Origin: an uncultured Clostridia bacterium
GTDB taxonomy: Bacteria > Bacillota > Clostridia > Christensenellales > Borkfalkiaceae
DNA: 64,000 bases
Direction: 5' to 3'
NCBI GenBank assembly: GCA_947625245.1
Contig: CANQNO010000004.1
Span: 1 to 64,000, forward strand
Below, piece by piece: positions 16,866-25,097 of this stretch. Under the pieces are notes generated by a model, which was not told the DNA's origin, made no database searches, and saw nothing but the letters and a program-made list of their open reading frames with translations. Position 1 is the first letter of the stretch. Each line of letters begins with the position of its first letter. The position numbers were made by a program, and so were the translations under genes.

Positions 16866-18068
16866 ATGCTGACATTGGATAAAATTTATCAGGCTCAATA
16901 TGTTCTGAAACAGATAACGCGGACGACCGACGTTATTAACGCCTACGCACTTTCGCAGGATTCGGATTGCGAAATTTATCTGAAACTCGAAAATTTACAA
17001 CGTACGGGCTCCTTTAAGGTGCGCGGTGCGTTCTATAAAATTTCACAGCTTTCCGACGAAGAAAAGAAGCGCGGCGTAATCGCATGCTCGGCGGGCAATC
17101 ACGCGCAGGGCGTTGCGATCGCTTCCAAAAAATTCGGCGTTACGGCAAAAATATGTATGCCCGAAGGCGCGCCCATTTCCAAAGTAATGGCGACGAGAGG
17201 TTACGGCGCGGAAGTAATCCTTGTTCCCGGCGTTTATGACGACGCGCACAATGAAGCCGAAAGACTTAAAAACGAATACGGCTACACCCTCATCCACCCC
17301 TTCGACGACGAGGACGTCATTGCAGGTCAGGGCACCGTGGGCGTGGAAATTCTTCAACAGATGAAAGAAGTCGACGCGATTGTAGTTCCCGTCGGCGGCG
17401 GCGGGCTTTTGTCGGGCGTTGCCTATGCAGTAAAATCGCTCAACCCCAACATCAAGGTGTACGGCGTTCAGGCGGCGGGCGCGGCAAGCATGGTGAACTC
17501 CTTTAAGAGCGGAAAGATTGAAAACCTCTCCTCAGTTGCCACGATTGCGGACGGAATTGCCGTGAAAGAGCCCGGAACCCTTACATACGAAATTATTTCC
17601 AAATATGTGGACGGTATGTTTACCGTAACCGACGACCAGATTTCCGCGGCTATCCTCGCGCTTATCGAAAAACAGAAAACTGTTGCCGAAGGCGCGGGCG
17701 CGGTTGCGCTTGCTGCGGTAATGTTCAAAAAAATTCCCGACCTTGCAGGCAAAAAAGTTTGCTGCCTTGTTTCGGGCGGCAATATCGACGTCACAATCTT
17801 GTCGAGAGTTATAAACCGCGGGCTTCTCATGTCAGGCAGAAGCTGTTCTCTTACTCTCGAGCTCATGGACAGACCGGGTCAGCTTACCGACGTGACCAAA
17901 ATAATTGCGGAATGCGGCGGCAATATCATAAGCGCAATACACGAGCGTTCCAGCGAAGGCTCGGCGGTAAACTGCTGCATTTTGAGACTTAACCTCGAAA
18001 CAAAGAACTTCGAGCATATTGAAAGCATTAAAAAAGCGCTTAAATCACAGGGCTTTAAAATATTATAA
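16866..18068 (+). CDS. ilvA: Threonine ammonia-lyase (threonine deaminase)
   Basis: A 400-aa PLP enzyme converting threonine to 2-iminobutyrate, then 2-oxobutyrate and ammonia. The PLP Lys is in TGSFKVRGAFYKI (about 50-60) and the phosphate loop in VGGGGLLSGVAYA (about 178-190). A single C-terminal ACT-like domain (about 320-400) suggests the catabolic/TdcB-like or short IlvA class. The ATG at 16866 has AAGGTGG 8 nt upstream; the in-frame GTG at 16854 lies inside that site and is rejected. RidA follows after 22 bp. RidA hydrolyses the reactive imine this enzyme releases, so the pair is functionally coherent. Confidence 0.93.
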   Translation: MLTLDKIYQAQYVLKQITRTTDVINAYALSQDSDCEIYLKLENLQRTGSFKVRGAFYKISQLSDEEKKRGVIACSAGNHAQGVAIASKKFGVTAKICMPEGAPISKVMATRGYGAEVILVPGVYDDAHNEAERLKNEYGYTLIHPFDDEDVIAGQGTVGVEILQQMKEVDAIVVPVGGGGLLSGVAYAVKSLNPNIKVYGVQAAGAASMVNSFKSGKIENLSSVATIADGIAVKEPGTLTYEIISKYVDGMFTVTDDQISAAILALIEKQKTVAEGAGAVALAAVMFKKIPDLAGKKVCCLVSGGNIDVTILSRVINRGLLMSGRSCSLTLELMDRPGQLTDVTKIIAECGGNIISAIHERSSEGSAVNCCILRLNLETKNFEHIESIKKALKSQGFKIL

Positions 18069-18090
18069 TTTTTAAGGAGAATAAATAAAA

Positions 18091-18462
18091 ATGAAAACTG
18101 TTGCAACAACCGCCGCTCCCGCGGCAATAGGACCTTATTCGCAAGCTAAAATAGTGGGCAATATCGTTTACTGCTCGGGTCAGATCCCCGTTAATCCCGC
18201 TTCCGGCGCTATCGAGGGCAAGACCGTTGCGGAACAAACACATCAGTCCTGCAAGAACGTTGCCGCTCTTCTCGAAGCTGCGGGCACTTCCATAGACAAG
18301 GTAATAAAAACCACCTGCTTCCTTGCAAACATTGCGGATTTCGGTGAATTCAACGCCGTATACGAAAAGTATTTTACGGGCAAGCCCGCAAGAAGCTGCG
18401 TTGCCGTAAAGGATATTCCCAAAGGCGCGCTCGTGGAAATAGAAGCCATAGCCGAAATCTAA
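18091..18462 (+). CDS. ridA: RidA family 2-iminobutanoate/2-iminopropanoate deaminase
   Basis: 123 aa, the full family length. Motifs are AIGPYSQAKIVGNIVYCSGQIP near the N-terminus and the active-site segment GKPARSCVAVKDIPKGALVEIE at the C-terminus, with the Arg that binds the substrate carboxylate and the final Glu. It hastens hydrolysis of enamine/imine intermediates made by PLP dehydratases. It lies 22 bp after threonine deaminase, with AAGGAG before its ATG, and is co-transcribed with it. That placement directly explains its job. Confidence 0.95.
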   Translation: MKTVATTAAPAAIGPYSQAKIVGNIVYCSGQIPVNPASGAIEGKTVAEQTHQSCKNVAALLEAAGTSIDKVIKTTCFLANIADFGEFNAVYEKYFTGKPARSCVAVKDIPKGALVEIEAIAEI

Positions 18463-18486
18463 TTTTCAACAGATATAAATTTTTTG

Positions 18487-18515
18487 TTGACTAATTTGAA
18501 ATAAATGTATATAAT
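18487..18515 (+). promoter_or_regulatory. Promoter of degV-like gene
   Basis: TTGACT (18487-18492), 17-bp spacer, TATAAT (18510-18515). The start is predicted near 18522, 26 nt before the ATG. Confidence 0.85.
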
Positions 18516-18547
18516 TGTCATATACTTATTTTGAATTGGGAGAAAAC

Positions 18548-19420
18548 ATGAAAACAGCTATTATTACCGACAGTAACAGCGGGATCACGCAAAAAGAAGC
18601 CAAAGAGCTGGGAATACAGGTGGCGTCCACCCCCGTTCTCATCGACAATGAAATTTTTCATGAGGACATAACGCTTACGCAGGAACAGTTTTACGAAAAG
18701 CTGAAATCGGACGCGAACGTATCCACTTCACAGCCCAATCCCGAAACCGTATCCGAGCTTTGGCGCGAAGCCCTGAAATCTAACGATAAAATAATTTACA
18801 TCCCCCTTTCGAGCGGGCTTTCGGAAACTTGCCATACAATGTTGCACGTTTCCTTAACCAACCCCGAATTTGCGGGAAGAGTGTTCGTCGTGGACAACCA
18901 AAGGGTTTCGATAACACAGCGCCAAAGCGTTATGGACGCCATTAAAATGGCAAACGAGGGCAAAGACGCGGCGGAAATCCACGATTGGCTCATGAAAACC
19001 AAAATGCAATCTTCCATATACATTATGGTAGACACGCTGAAATACCTTAAAAAGGGCGGCAGGCTCACCCCTGCGGCGGCAATGATCGGTACGCTTTTGA
19101 AAATCAAGCCTGTTTTGCAAATTCAGGGCGAAAAGCTCGACCAATTCAAAAAGGTTAGAAAACTCGCGGACGCGAAAACCGAAATTATCGGTGCGCTCAA
19201 GCACGATTTTGAAACACGTTTCAAAGATATAGTTGCTGCGGGCAAAATGACGATGGCGGTTGCGCATACCGAAAACTTTGAAGAAGCCGAAAAGTTTAAA
19301 CAGGAACTTATAAGCGCTTTCCCCGAAGTGGAGTTTACCTTCGTCAACCCCCTCTCTTTAAGCGTTTCGGTGCACATAGGCCCCGGCGCGCTTGCGGCTG
19401 CCTGCGCGGTTAAATATTGA
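18548..19420 (+). CDS. DegV family fatty-acid-binding protein
   Basis: A 290-aa cytosolic protein. The N-terminal domain opens with KTAIITDSNSGITQ, where TDS is the family start motif, followed by STSQPNP, which contacts the fatty-acid carboxylate. The C-terminal domain has LKYLKKGGRLTPAAAMIGTLLKIKPVLQ and ends in HIGPGALA. FakB-type members deliver fatty acids to the FakA kinase. FakA is not in the window, so this could be any DegV paralogue. The start is set at the ATG at 18548 because GGGAGA lies just before it; the upstream in-frame TTG at 18515 falls on the promoter -10 box. Confidence 0.88.
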   Translation: MKTAIITDSNSGITQKEAKELGIQVASTPVLIDNEIFHEDITLTQEQFYEKLKSDANVSTSQPNPETVSELWREALKSNDKIIYIPLSSGLSETCHTMLHVSLTNPEFAGRVFVVDNQRVSITQRQSVMDAIKMANEGKDAAEIHDWLMKTKMQSSIYIMVDTLKYLKKGGRLTPAAAMIGTLLKIKPVLQIQGEKLDQFKKVRKLADAKTEIIGALKHDFETRFKDIVAAGKMTMAVAHTENFEEAEKFKQELISAFPEVEFTFVNPLSLSVSVHIGPGALAAACAVKY

Positions 19421-19435
19421 TTTTACGGTATAAGA

Positions 19436-19464
19436 GCCGAAGCGACGCTTCGGCTTCTTTTTTT
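19436..19464 (+). terminator. Terminator of degV-like gene
   Basis: An 8-bp stem GCCGAAGC/GCTTCGGC with loop GAC, followed by a T-rich run: a classic intrinsic terminator. Confidence 0.85.
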
Positions 19465-19478
19465 ATATAAAAATATTT

Positions 19479-20267
19479 TCAAAACAGTTTTTTATAGCGG
19501 CGGGTTTTCATATCCGAGCCGTTTTTTATCATACCTATCACAAAACAGCACATGACATAGTAAAACCACAGCAGGAAAATTATAACTGCGGCGATTGCGC
19601 CGTATAATTTGCCCGGGGAGCCGACTTTGAGATAAATTATGAACCCTAATGCGAAAACCAGCCAAAGCACGGTAGTAATTATGCTGCCCGGCAACACTTC
19701 GGAAACGGTGATTTTATAGGGACAGGCAAAGAGATTTAAAAAAACGACTATCGCGAACATCAGCACGGCGGCAAAAACCAAAGAAATTGCGTCGCAGACC
19801 GCCGCAGGCATGAAAGTGAGCATTATTGCCCTGCCCACCACAGTCACCGCGGCAAGAAACGCCGTGAAAAGAATTGTGAGCAGTATAAGCACAACTGAAA
19901 TTATTCTCAATTTCAGCCCCTCCTGCACTCTCGCGCTTCCGTAAATTATTTCGCCGCTCCGCCTAAGATGATAAAAGAAGTTGGTCGACGAGTACAGCGA
20001 AGTCAAAAAGAGAACGGCGCTTGCACCGCTCGCCGCCGAACGTGCCGACGCTTCGAGATAATTCAAAAAAGGCAAAAGCGGCTGGAATACAGACGCCGAA
20101 AAAATTCTGCTAAGCCCCACGTGCATGCCGAAAATCAACGAAAGCCACACAATGAAAGGCGCTATGCTCATCAATAAAAAATACACAAGCGTTCCCGCTA
20201 TCGTCGAAAAGCGCATGCCGTTATAATATTTGACGGTGCGTTTGATTTTACGCGCGAACTCATTCAT
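19479..20267 (-). CDS. YihY/BrkB family membrane protein
   Basis: 262 aa with about six membrane segments and the family features TLVYFLLMSIAPFIVWL near the N-terminus and KVGSPGKLYGAIAAVIIFLLWFYY near the C-terminus. Family members were once called RNase BN by mistake and have no settled function; they may be transporters. The ATG at 20267 is preferred over an in-frame TTG at 20285. A candidate promoter (20275-20304) leaves only 7 nt before that ATG, so the mRNA is probably leaderless. It is convergent with the degV-like gene. Confidence 0.85.
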   Translation of the reverse strand: MNEFARKIKRTVKYYNGMRFSTIAGTLVYFLLMSIAPFIVWLSLIFGMHVGLSRIFSASVFQPLLPFLNYLEASARSAASGASAVLFLTSLYSSTNFFYHLRRSGEIIYGSARVQEGLKLRIISVVLILLTILFTAFLAAVTVVGRAIMLTFMPAAVCDAISLVFAAVLMFAIVVFLNLFACPYKITVSEVLPGSIITTVLWLVFALGFIIYLKVGSPGKLYGAIAAVIIFLLWFYYVMCCFVIGMIKNGSDMKTRRYKKLF

Positions 20268-20274
20268 TACAATT

Positions 20275-20304
20275 ATTTTAATCAAAAATCACGCGCGTAT
20301 ACAA
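20275..20304 (-). promoter_or_regulatory. Candidate promoter of the BrkB gene, leaderless
   Basis: On the minus strand: TTGTAT, 18-bp spacer, TAAAAT (20280-20275), then 7 nt to the ATG at 20267. It overlaps the T tract of the upstream terminator, so it is less certain than others. Confidence 0.4.
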
Positions 20305-20328
20305 AAGGCGCCCCCGCTTGAGGGCGCC
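20303..20328 (-). terminator. Terminator of the Cys-rich gene
   Basis: A 7-bp GC stem GGGCGCC/GGCGCCC with an 8-nt loop, followed on the minus strand by TTTT. Confidence 0.7.
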
Positions 20329-20351
20329 CGTATTTCCGTTGCACGGGAAAT

Positions 20352-20702
20352 TCAGTTATTATTGTTGTTGCATGAACTGCAGCCCCAGAAATTGCCGTTC
20401 CAATAAACCACGCCGGAATTTCCGCAAGAGTTATTGCCGCACGAACTGCAGCCGCAACCGTTGTTATTGCAACCACAACCGTTGTTGCAACCGCAACCGT
20501 TGTTGTTCAACGCGTATTGTGAGGCGTAATAAGGATCGTTGCAGCCACAGCCGTTGTTATTGCAGCCGCAGCCGCAATTATTGTTGTTACCGCCGCAACC
20601 GCAACCCGCATTTCCGCAGGAATTGCAGCCGCAGCCGTTGGAATTGTTGCCGGAAAACAGATTTAAAAGTCCCGGCCAATTATTTTTACAACAGTTACAC
20701 AT
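20352..20702 (-). CDS. Cys/Gly/Asn-rich small protein (23 cysteines)
   Basis: 116 aa with 23 Cys, many Gly and Asn, and almost no charged residues after the first six. The core is built from repeats of the type NNNGCGC, broken by one plain segment (PYYASQYALNN) and ending in SSCNNNNN. No signal peptide is evident. Such composition suits a metal-binding or disulfide-cross-linked structural protein, for example a spore-coat or envelope component, but I do not recognise a family. The frame is real: a ribosome-site-like AGAGGA lies upstream, a terminator follows, and synonymous codons vary between repeats (TGC mostly, with GGC/GGT/GGG mixed). Confidence 0.7.
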   Translation of the reverse strand: MCNCCKNNWPGLLNLFSGNNSNGCGCNSCGNAGCGCGGNNNNCGCGCNNNGCGCNDPYYASQYALNNNGCGCNNGCGCNNNGCGCSSCGNNSCGNSGVVYWNGNFWGCSSCNNNNN

Positions 20703-20768
20703 ATTGTAATTTATTCCTCTTAAAGTAAGTTTACAAAGGTTTTCCCCCTTGTTATAGTTTATAATATG

Positions 20769-20802
20769 AAAACCACGGGCAAAAAGTTTCGCCCGTGGTT
20801 TT
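20769..20802. terminator. Terminator downstream of rubrerythrin
   Basis: A 12-bp perfect stem AAAACCACGGGC/GCCCGTGGTTTT with a 10-nt loop. The A and T flanks let it act on either strand; its main user is rubrerythrin on the minus strand. Confidence 0.8.
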
Positions 20803-20825
20803 AATTTAACGCTTTGTTATTAAGA

Positions 20826-21356
20826 TTATTTACCGAAATATCTCTTTAAAAGACCCGCAAAGCCCGCGCCGTGACGAGCTTCGTCTTTAGCCATTTCGTG
20901 AACGGTATCGTGGATGGCGTCATAGCCGAGCTGTTTTGCAAGCTTTGCGATATGGAGTTTGCCTTCGCATGCGCCTGCTTCTGCGGCGGCGCGGAGTTCG
21001 AGATTTTTCTTTGTGGAAGGAGTGACTACTTCGCCCAAAAGTTCGGCAAACTTAGCTGCATGTTCCGCCTCTTCAAAAGCGTAGCGCTTAAAAGCTTCGG
21101 CAACTTCGGGATAGCCCTCGCGTTCAGCCGCGCGGGACATTGCAAGATACATGCCCACTTCGGTGCACTCGCCGTTGAAGTTGGCGCGGAGCCCCTGCAT
21201 AATCTCTTCGTTCTCGACAACGCCGTCGCCTATTACATGCTCGCAGGCAAACGCCTTTTTGCCCTCTTCGACAGGTTCAAATTTCTTTGCCTTGCAAACG
21301 GGGCAAACTTCTACGTCGTCCTCAACGATTTCGCCGCAAACAACACATCTTTTCAT
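20826..21356 (-). CDS. Rubrerythrin with N-terminal rubredoxin-like knuckle (reverse type)
   Basis: A 176-aa oxidative-stress protein, a likely NAD(P)H-dependent peroxidase in anaerobes. The N-terminal iron knuckle is Cx2C-x10-Cx2C (Cys 4, 7, 18, 21). A four-helix diiron domain follows, with Glu/His ligands in [46 protein letters not shown] and [11 protein letters not shown]. Domain order is the reverse of classical rubrerythrin, as in clostridial revRbr. It stands alone with a good promoter whose spacer contains a palindrome, suggesting stress regulation. AAGGAG precedes the ATG. Confidence 0.92.
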   Translation of the reverse strand: MKRCVVCGEIVEDDVEVCPVCKAKKFEPVEEGKKAFACEHVIGDGVVENEEIMQGLRANFNGECTEVGMYLAMSRAAEREGYPEVAEAFKRYAFEEAEHAAKFAELLGEVVTPSTKKNLELRAAAEAGACEGKLHIAKLAKQLGYDAIHDTVHEMAKDEARHGAGFAGLLKRYFGK

Positions 21357-21394
21357 AACACATCTCCTTGAGTTTTTTAATTTTTACTGTAAAT

Positions 21395-21423
21395 ATTATA
21401 TCATATTCCAACGGAATAATCAA
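21395..21423 (-). promoter_or_regulatory. Promoter and candidate operator of rubrerythrin
   Basis: On the minus strand: TTGATT, 17-bp spacer, TATAAT. The spacer is almost filled by the perfect palindrome TATTCC-AAC-GGAATA (21404-21418), well placed for a repressor. The consensus is unlike the PerR box I know. Confidence 0.7.
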
Positions 21424-21444
21424 TTTTTTAAACAAAAAAATTTT

Positions 21445-22095
21445 TTATTTTTGTTGCAACAACATGTCGCCCAACTCATTAAAATTTTTCGCAAAGCAGT
21501 CTGCACCCGAAAGGGTAAGCTCTTGTTTGGTTCTGTATCCCCATAATACCGAAATACATTTTATCCCTGCGGCGCGCGCCGTCTTAACGTCCGTTTCGCC
21601 GTCGCCTACAAAAACGCACTCCTCTTTTTTTACGTTCAACTTGTCCATTATTGCCAAAGTTGAAGCGGGATCGGGCTTTAAAGGGTAGTACTCTGTCTGA
21701 CCAAGTACTATGCTAAACCCGAAATTTGCCAAATATTTGCCGTAAACGTTATCTGTTGCGCGTTGCGGCTTGTTTGTGACTATGTTTAGCTTTATCCCGC
21801 CTTCAAACAATTTTTTTAGCGTTTCCGCCTCAAACGGGAAAAGCCCCGTATGGGAAGTGTCGCATACGGCAAACCTTTCGGAATAAAGTTTATAAACTTT
21901 TTCAACAAGATCCGCTCTTTCTCCCACCGCTCTTTCAACGAGTTTTTTTGCGCCGTTGCCGACAAATCTTTTTGTGGTATCCAGATCCAATACGGGCAAC
22001 GAAAACTCTTTGAGACAGCCATTAAGGCAAATCCGTATGTCGGGCAACGTATCGAGAAGCGTACCGTCCAAATCAAAAATAACCGCTTTTACCAT
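21445..22095 (-). CDS. gph: HAD-family phosphatase, phosphoglycolate-phosphatase-like
   Basis: A 216-aa haloacid-dehalogenase hydrolase. Motif I is IFDLDGTLLDTLPD (nucleophile Asp, acid Asp), motif II is IVTNKP, and motif III/IV includes KPDPAST and VFVGDGETDVKTARAAG. An alpha-helical cap lies between motif I and II, which is the Gph/PpaX subclass. The exact substrate cannot be read from sequence; phosphoglycolate or pyrophosphate are typical. It starts 1 bp after the argS stop and is co-transcribed with it. Confidence 0.85.
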   Translation of the reverse strand: MVKAVIFDLDGTLLDTLPDIRICLNGCLKEFSLPVLDLDTTKRFVGNGAKKLVERAVGERADLVEKVYKLYSERFAVCDTSHTGLFPFEAETLKKLFEGGIKLNIVTNKPQRATDNVYGKYLANFGFSIVLGQTEYYPLKPDPASTLAIMDKLNVKKEECVFVGDGETDVKTARAAGIKCISVLWGYRTKQELTLSGADCFAKNFNELGDMLLQQK

Positions 22096-22096
22096 A

Positions 22097-23776
22097 TCAC
22101 ATTTTTTCGGGAACGCCTATTCCCAAAAGGGTCAATGCGTTACTAAGGGTCTGCAAGGTCGCGCGCGTCAACGCAAGGCGGAAATCCTTTGTATCTCCCT
22201 CCGCCGTCAGAATTTTGCAGTCGATATAAAATTTATTGTATTTTTGCGCAAGATCAACGGCGTAGCGGGCAATGAACGACGGCTCGTATTTTTCCGCCGC
22301 TTCAATAACCGTGCCGGGGAAAGCCGAAAGCGCTTTCAACACTTCCGATTCCTGTGCACAGGGACTGTAATTTTCAGGCAAAACGCAGGCTTTTCCGCTC
22401 TTTGACAGCACGGAATTCGCACGGGCGCAGGTGTACTGCACGTAAACGCTCGTCTCGCCATCGAACGACAGAACTTTATCGTATGAAAATACTATGTCTT
22501 TTATTTTGTTGTTGTACAGCGCGCCGAAAATAACAGCCCCCAAACCGACCGTTGAGGCGATTTGCTCTTTGTTTTCGAGCGCGGGATTTTTTTCGTTGAT
22601 TACGGCATACGCCTTTTCCACGCACTTAGCCATAACATCCTCGAGCCAGACGACTTTTCCCTTTCTCGTGGACATAGCCCCGTCCTCAAGCGAAACCATA
22701 CCGTAAGCGACATGGACAAGGTCTTTTGCCCACTCCTTGCCCATAAGCTCCAAAACCTTGAAAATCTGCTTGAAATGCAGGTTCTGTTGATACGCCACCA
22801 CATAGAGACACTTGTAAAAGTCATAAGTGTTTTTGCGGTAGACAGCCGCGGCAAGGTCGCGCGTGGCGTAAAGCGAAGCGCCGTCCGAACGCAAAATCAG
22901 GCAGGGCGGCATGCCGTACTCCTCCAAATCCACTATCTGCGCACCTTCACTCTCCTTTAACAGGTTTTTGGCTTTAAGCTCGTCGATAACGGGCTGCATC
23001 TTATCGGTGTAAAACCTTTCGCCCGCGTAGCTGTCGAAAGTTATGTTCAATTTTTCGTATATTTTTTTTACATACTCGAGAGTGAGCGATTTGAACCACT
23101 CGAAAAGCTCGTTCGCCTCCCTGTCGCCGCTTTCGATAAGGCGGAAATATTCGCGGGCCTCTTCCTGCATTTTATCGTCGGCTTCGTTGTTGAAACGCAC
23201 GTACAGGTCGTTTATGGCGTGAATTCCGCCCTTTTCTACCTCGTCCTTATCTCCCCAGCGGCGGTAAGCGGCTATCAACTTGCCGAACTGCGTACCGTAA
23301 TCGCCGAGATGGTTGATGCCGACCGTCTTATAGCCTAAAAATTTATATATTTTATACAGCGCGCCGCCTATAACGGTTGTGGAAAGATGACCTATGTGAA
23401 AGGGTTTTGCGATGTTCACAGAGGAATAATCTATGCACACGGTTTTGCCTTTTCCGATGTCGGACGAACCGTATCTGTCGCCTTCCGCCAAAATACGTCC
23501 TATAACGTTGCCCGCAAGCGATGATTTGTTGATTTTAAAATTCAAATACCCGTTCACCGCCGAAACTTCCGAAATGATTTCGTCGGTTGTAAAGCCGTTT
23601 TTCAGCTCTTCCGCTATTATAACAGGGCTTTTTTTCATTATTTTGGCAAATTTAAAGCAGGGAAGCGCATAGTCGCCCATTGCGGGATCGGGCGGAACAG
23701 CCAAAGCCGCAGATATCTCCTCGCAGGTCGCGCCGTCGATTTTAAGTCTTTCAGAAATATATTTTTTATAGTCCAT
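22097..23776 (-). CDS. argS: Arginyl-tRNA synthetase
   Basis: A 559-aa class I aminoacyl-tRNA synthetase charging tRNA-Arg. The HIGH motif appears in SVNIAKPFHIGHLSTT (about 120-135). The KMSKS-equivalent is GAMSTRKGKVVWLED (about 355-370). The C-terminal DALR anticodon-binding domain ends the protein. The ATG at 23776 has AAGGAA 7 nt upstream; the longer frame to 23824 runs across the promoter and is rejected. Its promoter is back-to-back with the ychF promoter. No T-box leader is present. Confidence 0.96.
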   Translation of the reverse strand: MDYKKYISERLKIDGATCEEISAALAVPPDPAMGDYALPCFKFAKIMKKSPVIIAEELKNGFTTDEIISEVSAVNGYLNFKINKSSLAGNVIGRILAEGDRYGSSDIGKGKTVCIDYSSVNIAKPFHIGHLSTTVIGGALYKIYKFLGYKTVGINHLGDYGTQFGKLIAAYRRWGDKDEVEKGGIHAINDLYVRFNNEADDKMQEEAREYFRLIESGDREANELFEWFKSLTLEYVKKIYEKLNITFDSYAGERFYTDKMQPVIDELKAKNLLKESEGAQIVDLEEYGMPPCLILRSDGASLYATRDLAAAVYRKNTYDFYKCLYVVAYQQNLHFKQIFKVLELMGKEWAKDLVHVAYGMVSLEDGAMSTRKGKVVWLEDVMAKCVEKAYAVINEKNPALENKEQIASTVGLGAVIFGALYNNKIKDIVFSYDKVLSFDGETSVYVQYTCARANSVLSKSGKACVLPENYSPCAQESEVLKALSAFPGTVIEAAEKYEPSFIARYAVDLAQKYNKFYIDCKILTAEGDTKDFRLALTRATLQTLSNALTLLGIGVPEKM

Positions 23777-23795
23777 TTTTCGTTCCTTGAATTTT

Positions 23796-23824
23796 ATTCT
23801 AACACAACTCAAAAAATTTGGCAA
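23796..23824 (-). promoter_or_regulatory. Promoter of argS-gph
   Basis: On the minus strand: TTGCCA, 17-bp spacer, TAGAAT. It diverges from the ychF promoter with 17 bp between the two -35 boxes. Confidence 0.65.
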
Positions 23825-23841
23825 GTCCGCCGCTATTCGTT

Positions 23842-23870
23842 TTGATTTTTTATCGGATTTATATTATAAT
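23842..23870 (+). promoter_or_regulatory. Promoter of ychF
   Basis: TTGATT (23842-23847), 17-bp spacer, TATAAT (23865-23870). AAAAGGA precedes the ATG at 23902. Confidence 0.8.
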
Positions 23871-23901
23871 CGTTATAAAAACCGAAAAAGGATTTTTATT
23901 T

Positions 23902-25002
23902 ATGAAATTAGGTGTCGTGGGACTGCCCAACGTGGGCAAATCCACTCTTTTCAACGCAATAACACACGCCGGCGCGGAAGCCGCCAACTATCCGTTTTGC
24001 ACCATAGAGCCAAACGTCGGCATGGTTGCGGTGCCCGACGAAAGACTCGATTTGCTTGCAAAACTGTATTCAAGCAAAAAAGTTACCCCCGCCGTTGTGG
24101 AATTTGTGGACATTGCGGGACTTGTAAAGGGCGCGTCGCAGGGCGAAGGGCTCGGAAACAAATTTTTATCGCACATACGCGAGTGCGACGCGATAGTACA
24201 CGTGGTGCGATGCTTTATAGACGAAAACATTACGCACGTCAGCAATAAAATAGACCCCGTTGAGGACATAAAGACAATTACGCTTGAGCTTATCCTCGCG
24301 GACATTGAGGCAGTAAATAAGCGTCAGGACAGAATAAGAAACGTTGCGCGCGGGGGCGCGAACAAAGAAGCCGCCGCGGAATACGCCTTTCTCGAAAGGC
24401 TGGAAAAGTTTTTGGGCGAAGAAAAACCCGCAAGGCTGTTCGAATATACGGAAGACGAAAAACCTCTTCTCGACAACCTGTTCCTGCTCACCGCAAAGCC
24501 TGTAATATATGCGGCAAACATCTCCGAATTCGACATGGGCAAACCTGAGGACGAAATAGAACTTGTAAAAGCCGTAAAAGACTATGCCGCAGCCGAAGGC
24601 AGCGAAGTTTTGGTGATTTGCGCAAAGACCGAAGAAGAACTTTCGCAAATGCCGCCCGAAGAAGCCGAAATGTTTTTAAAAGAACTCGGGCAGGAAGAAA
24701 GCGGCTTAAACCGCCTTATAAAAAAGAGCTACGCCCTTTTGGGGCTTATTTCCTATCTCACTGCGGGCGAAAAAGAAACCCGCGCCTGGACTATAGTTAA
24801 CGGCACAAAGGCGCCGCAGGCAGCGGGAAAAATTCACAGCGACTTTGAAAAGGGGTTTATAAGAGCCGAAATATGCGACTATAAAACTCTGCTGGAGTGC
24901 GGCGGGCTTGCAGGCGCGCGCGAAAAGGGCAAAGTGCGTTCAGAAGGCAAAGACTATGTGATAAAAGACGGCGACGTTGTATTGTTCCGCTTTAACGTGT
25001 GA
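23902..25002 (+). CDS. ychF: YchF/OLA1 family ribosome-associated P-loop NTPase
   Basis: 366 aa, the normal length. The P-loop GLPNVGKSTLFNAIT (about 8-22), switch II VDIAGLVKGASQGEGLGNKFL, and a C-terminal TGS domain ending in GDVVLFRFNV are all present. Family members bind the ribosome and often prefer ATP to GTP because the usual NKxD specificity motif is altered; here the corresponding motif reads NISE. The start at 23902 follows a ribosome site; the upstream frame extension crosses the promoter. Single-gene unit ending in a strong terminator. Confidence 0.95.
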   Translation: MKLGVVGLPNVGKSTLFNAITHAGAEAANYPFCTIEPNVGMVAVPDERLDLLAKLYSSKKVTPAVVEFVDIAGLVKGASQGEGLGNKFLSHIRECDAIVHVVRCFIDENITHVSNKIDPVEDIKTITLELILADIEAVNKRQDRIRNVARGGANKEAAAEYAFLERLEKFLGEEKPARLFEYTEDEKPLLDNLFLLTAKPVIYAANISEFDMGKPEDEIELVKAVKDYAAAEGSEVLVICAKTEEELSQMPPEEAEMFLKELGQEESGLNRLIKKSYALLGLISYLTAGEKETRAWTIVNGTKAPQAAGKIHSDFEKGFIRAEICDYKTLLECGGLAGAREKGKVRSEGKDYVIKDGDVVLFRFNV

Positions 25003-25050
25003 CGTTTTACCGCGGAATTACGCACCGAACAATGACACTTAATAAAAACA

Positions 25051-25084
25051 TACGGGCGTACGCGGATTTCCGCGTACGCCCGTA
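25051..25084. terminator. Bidirectional terminator between ychF and the kinase gene
   Basis: A perfect palindrome of 16-bp arms (25051-25066 with 25069-25084) with essentially no loop, between two convergent genes. Confidence 0.75.
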
Positions 25085-25097
25085 CTATTAACATTGA

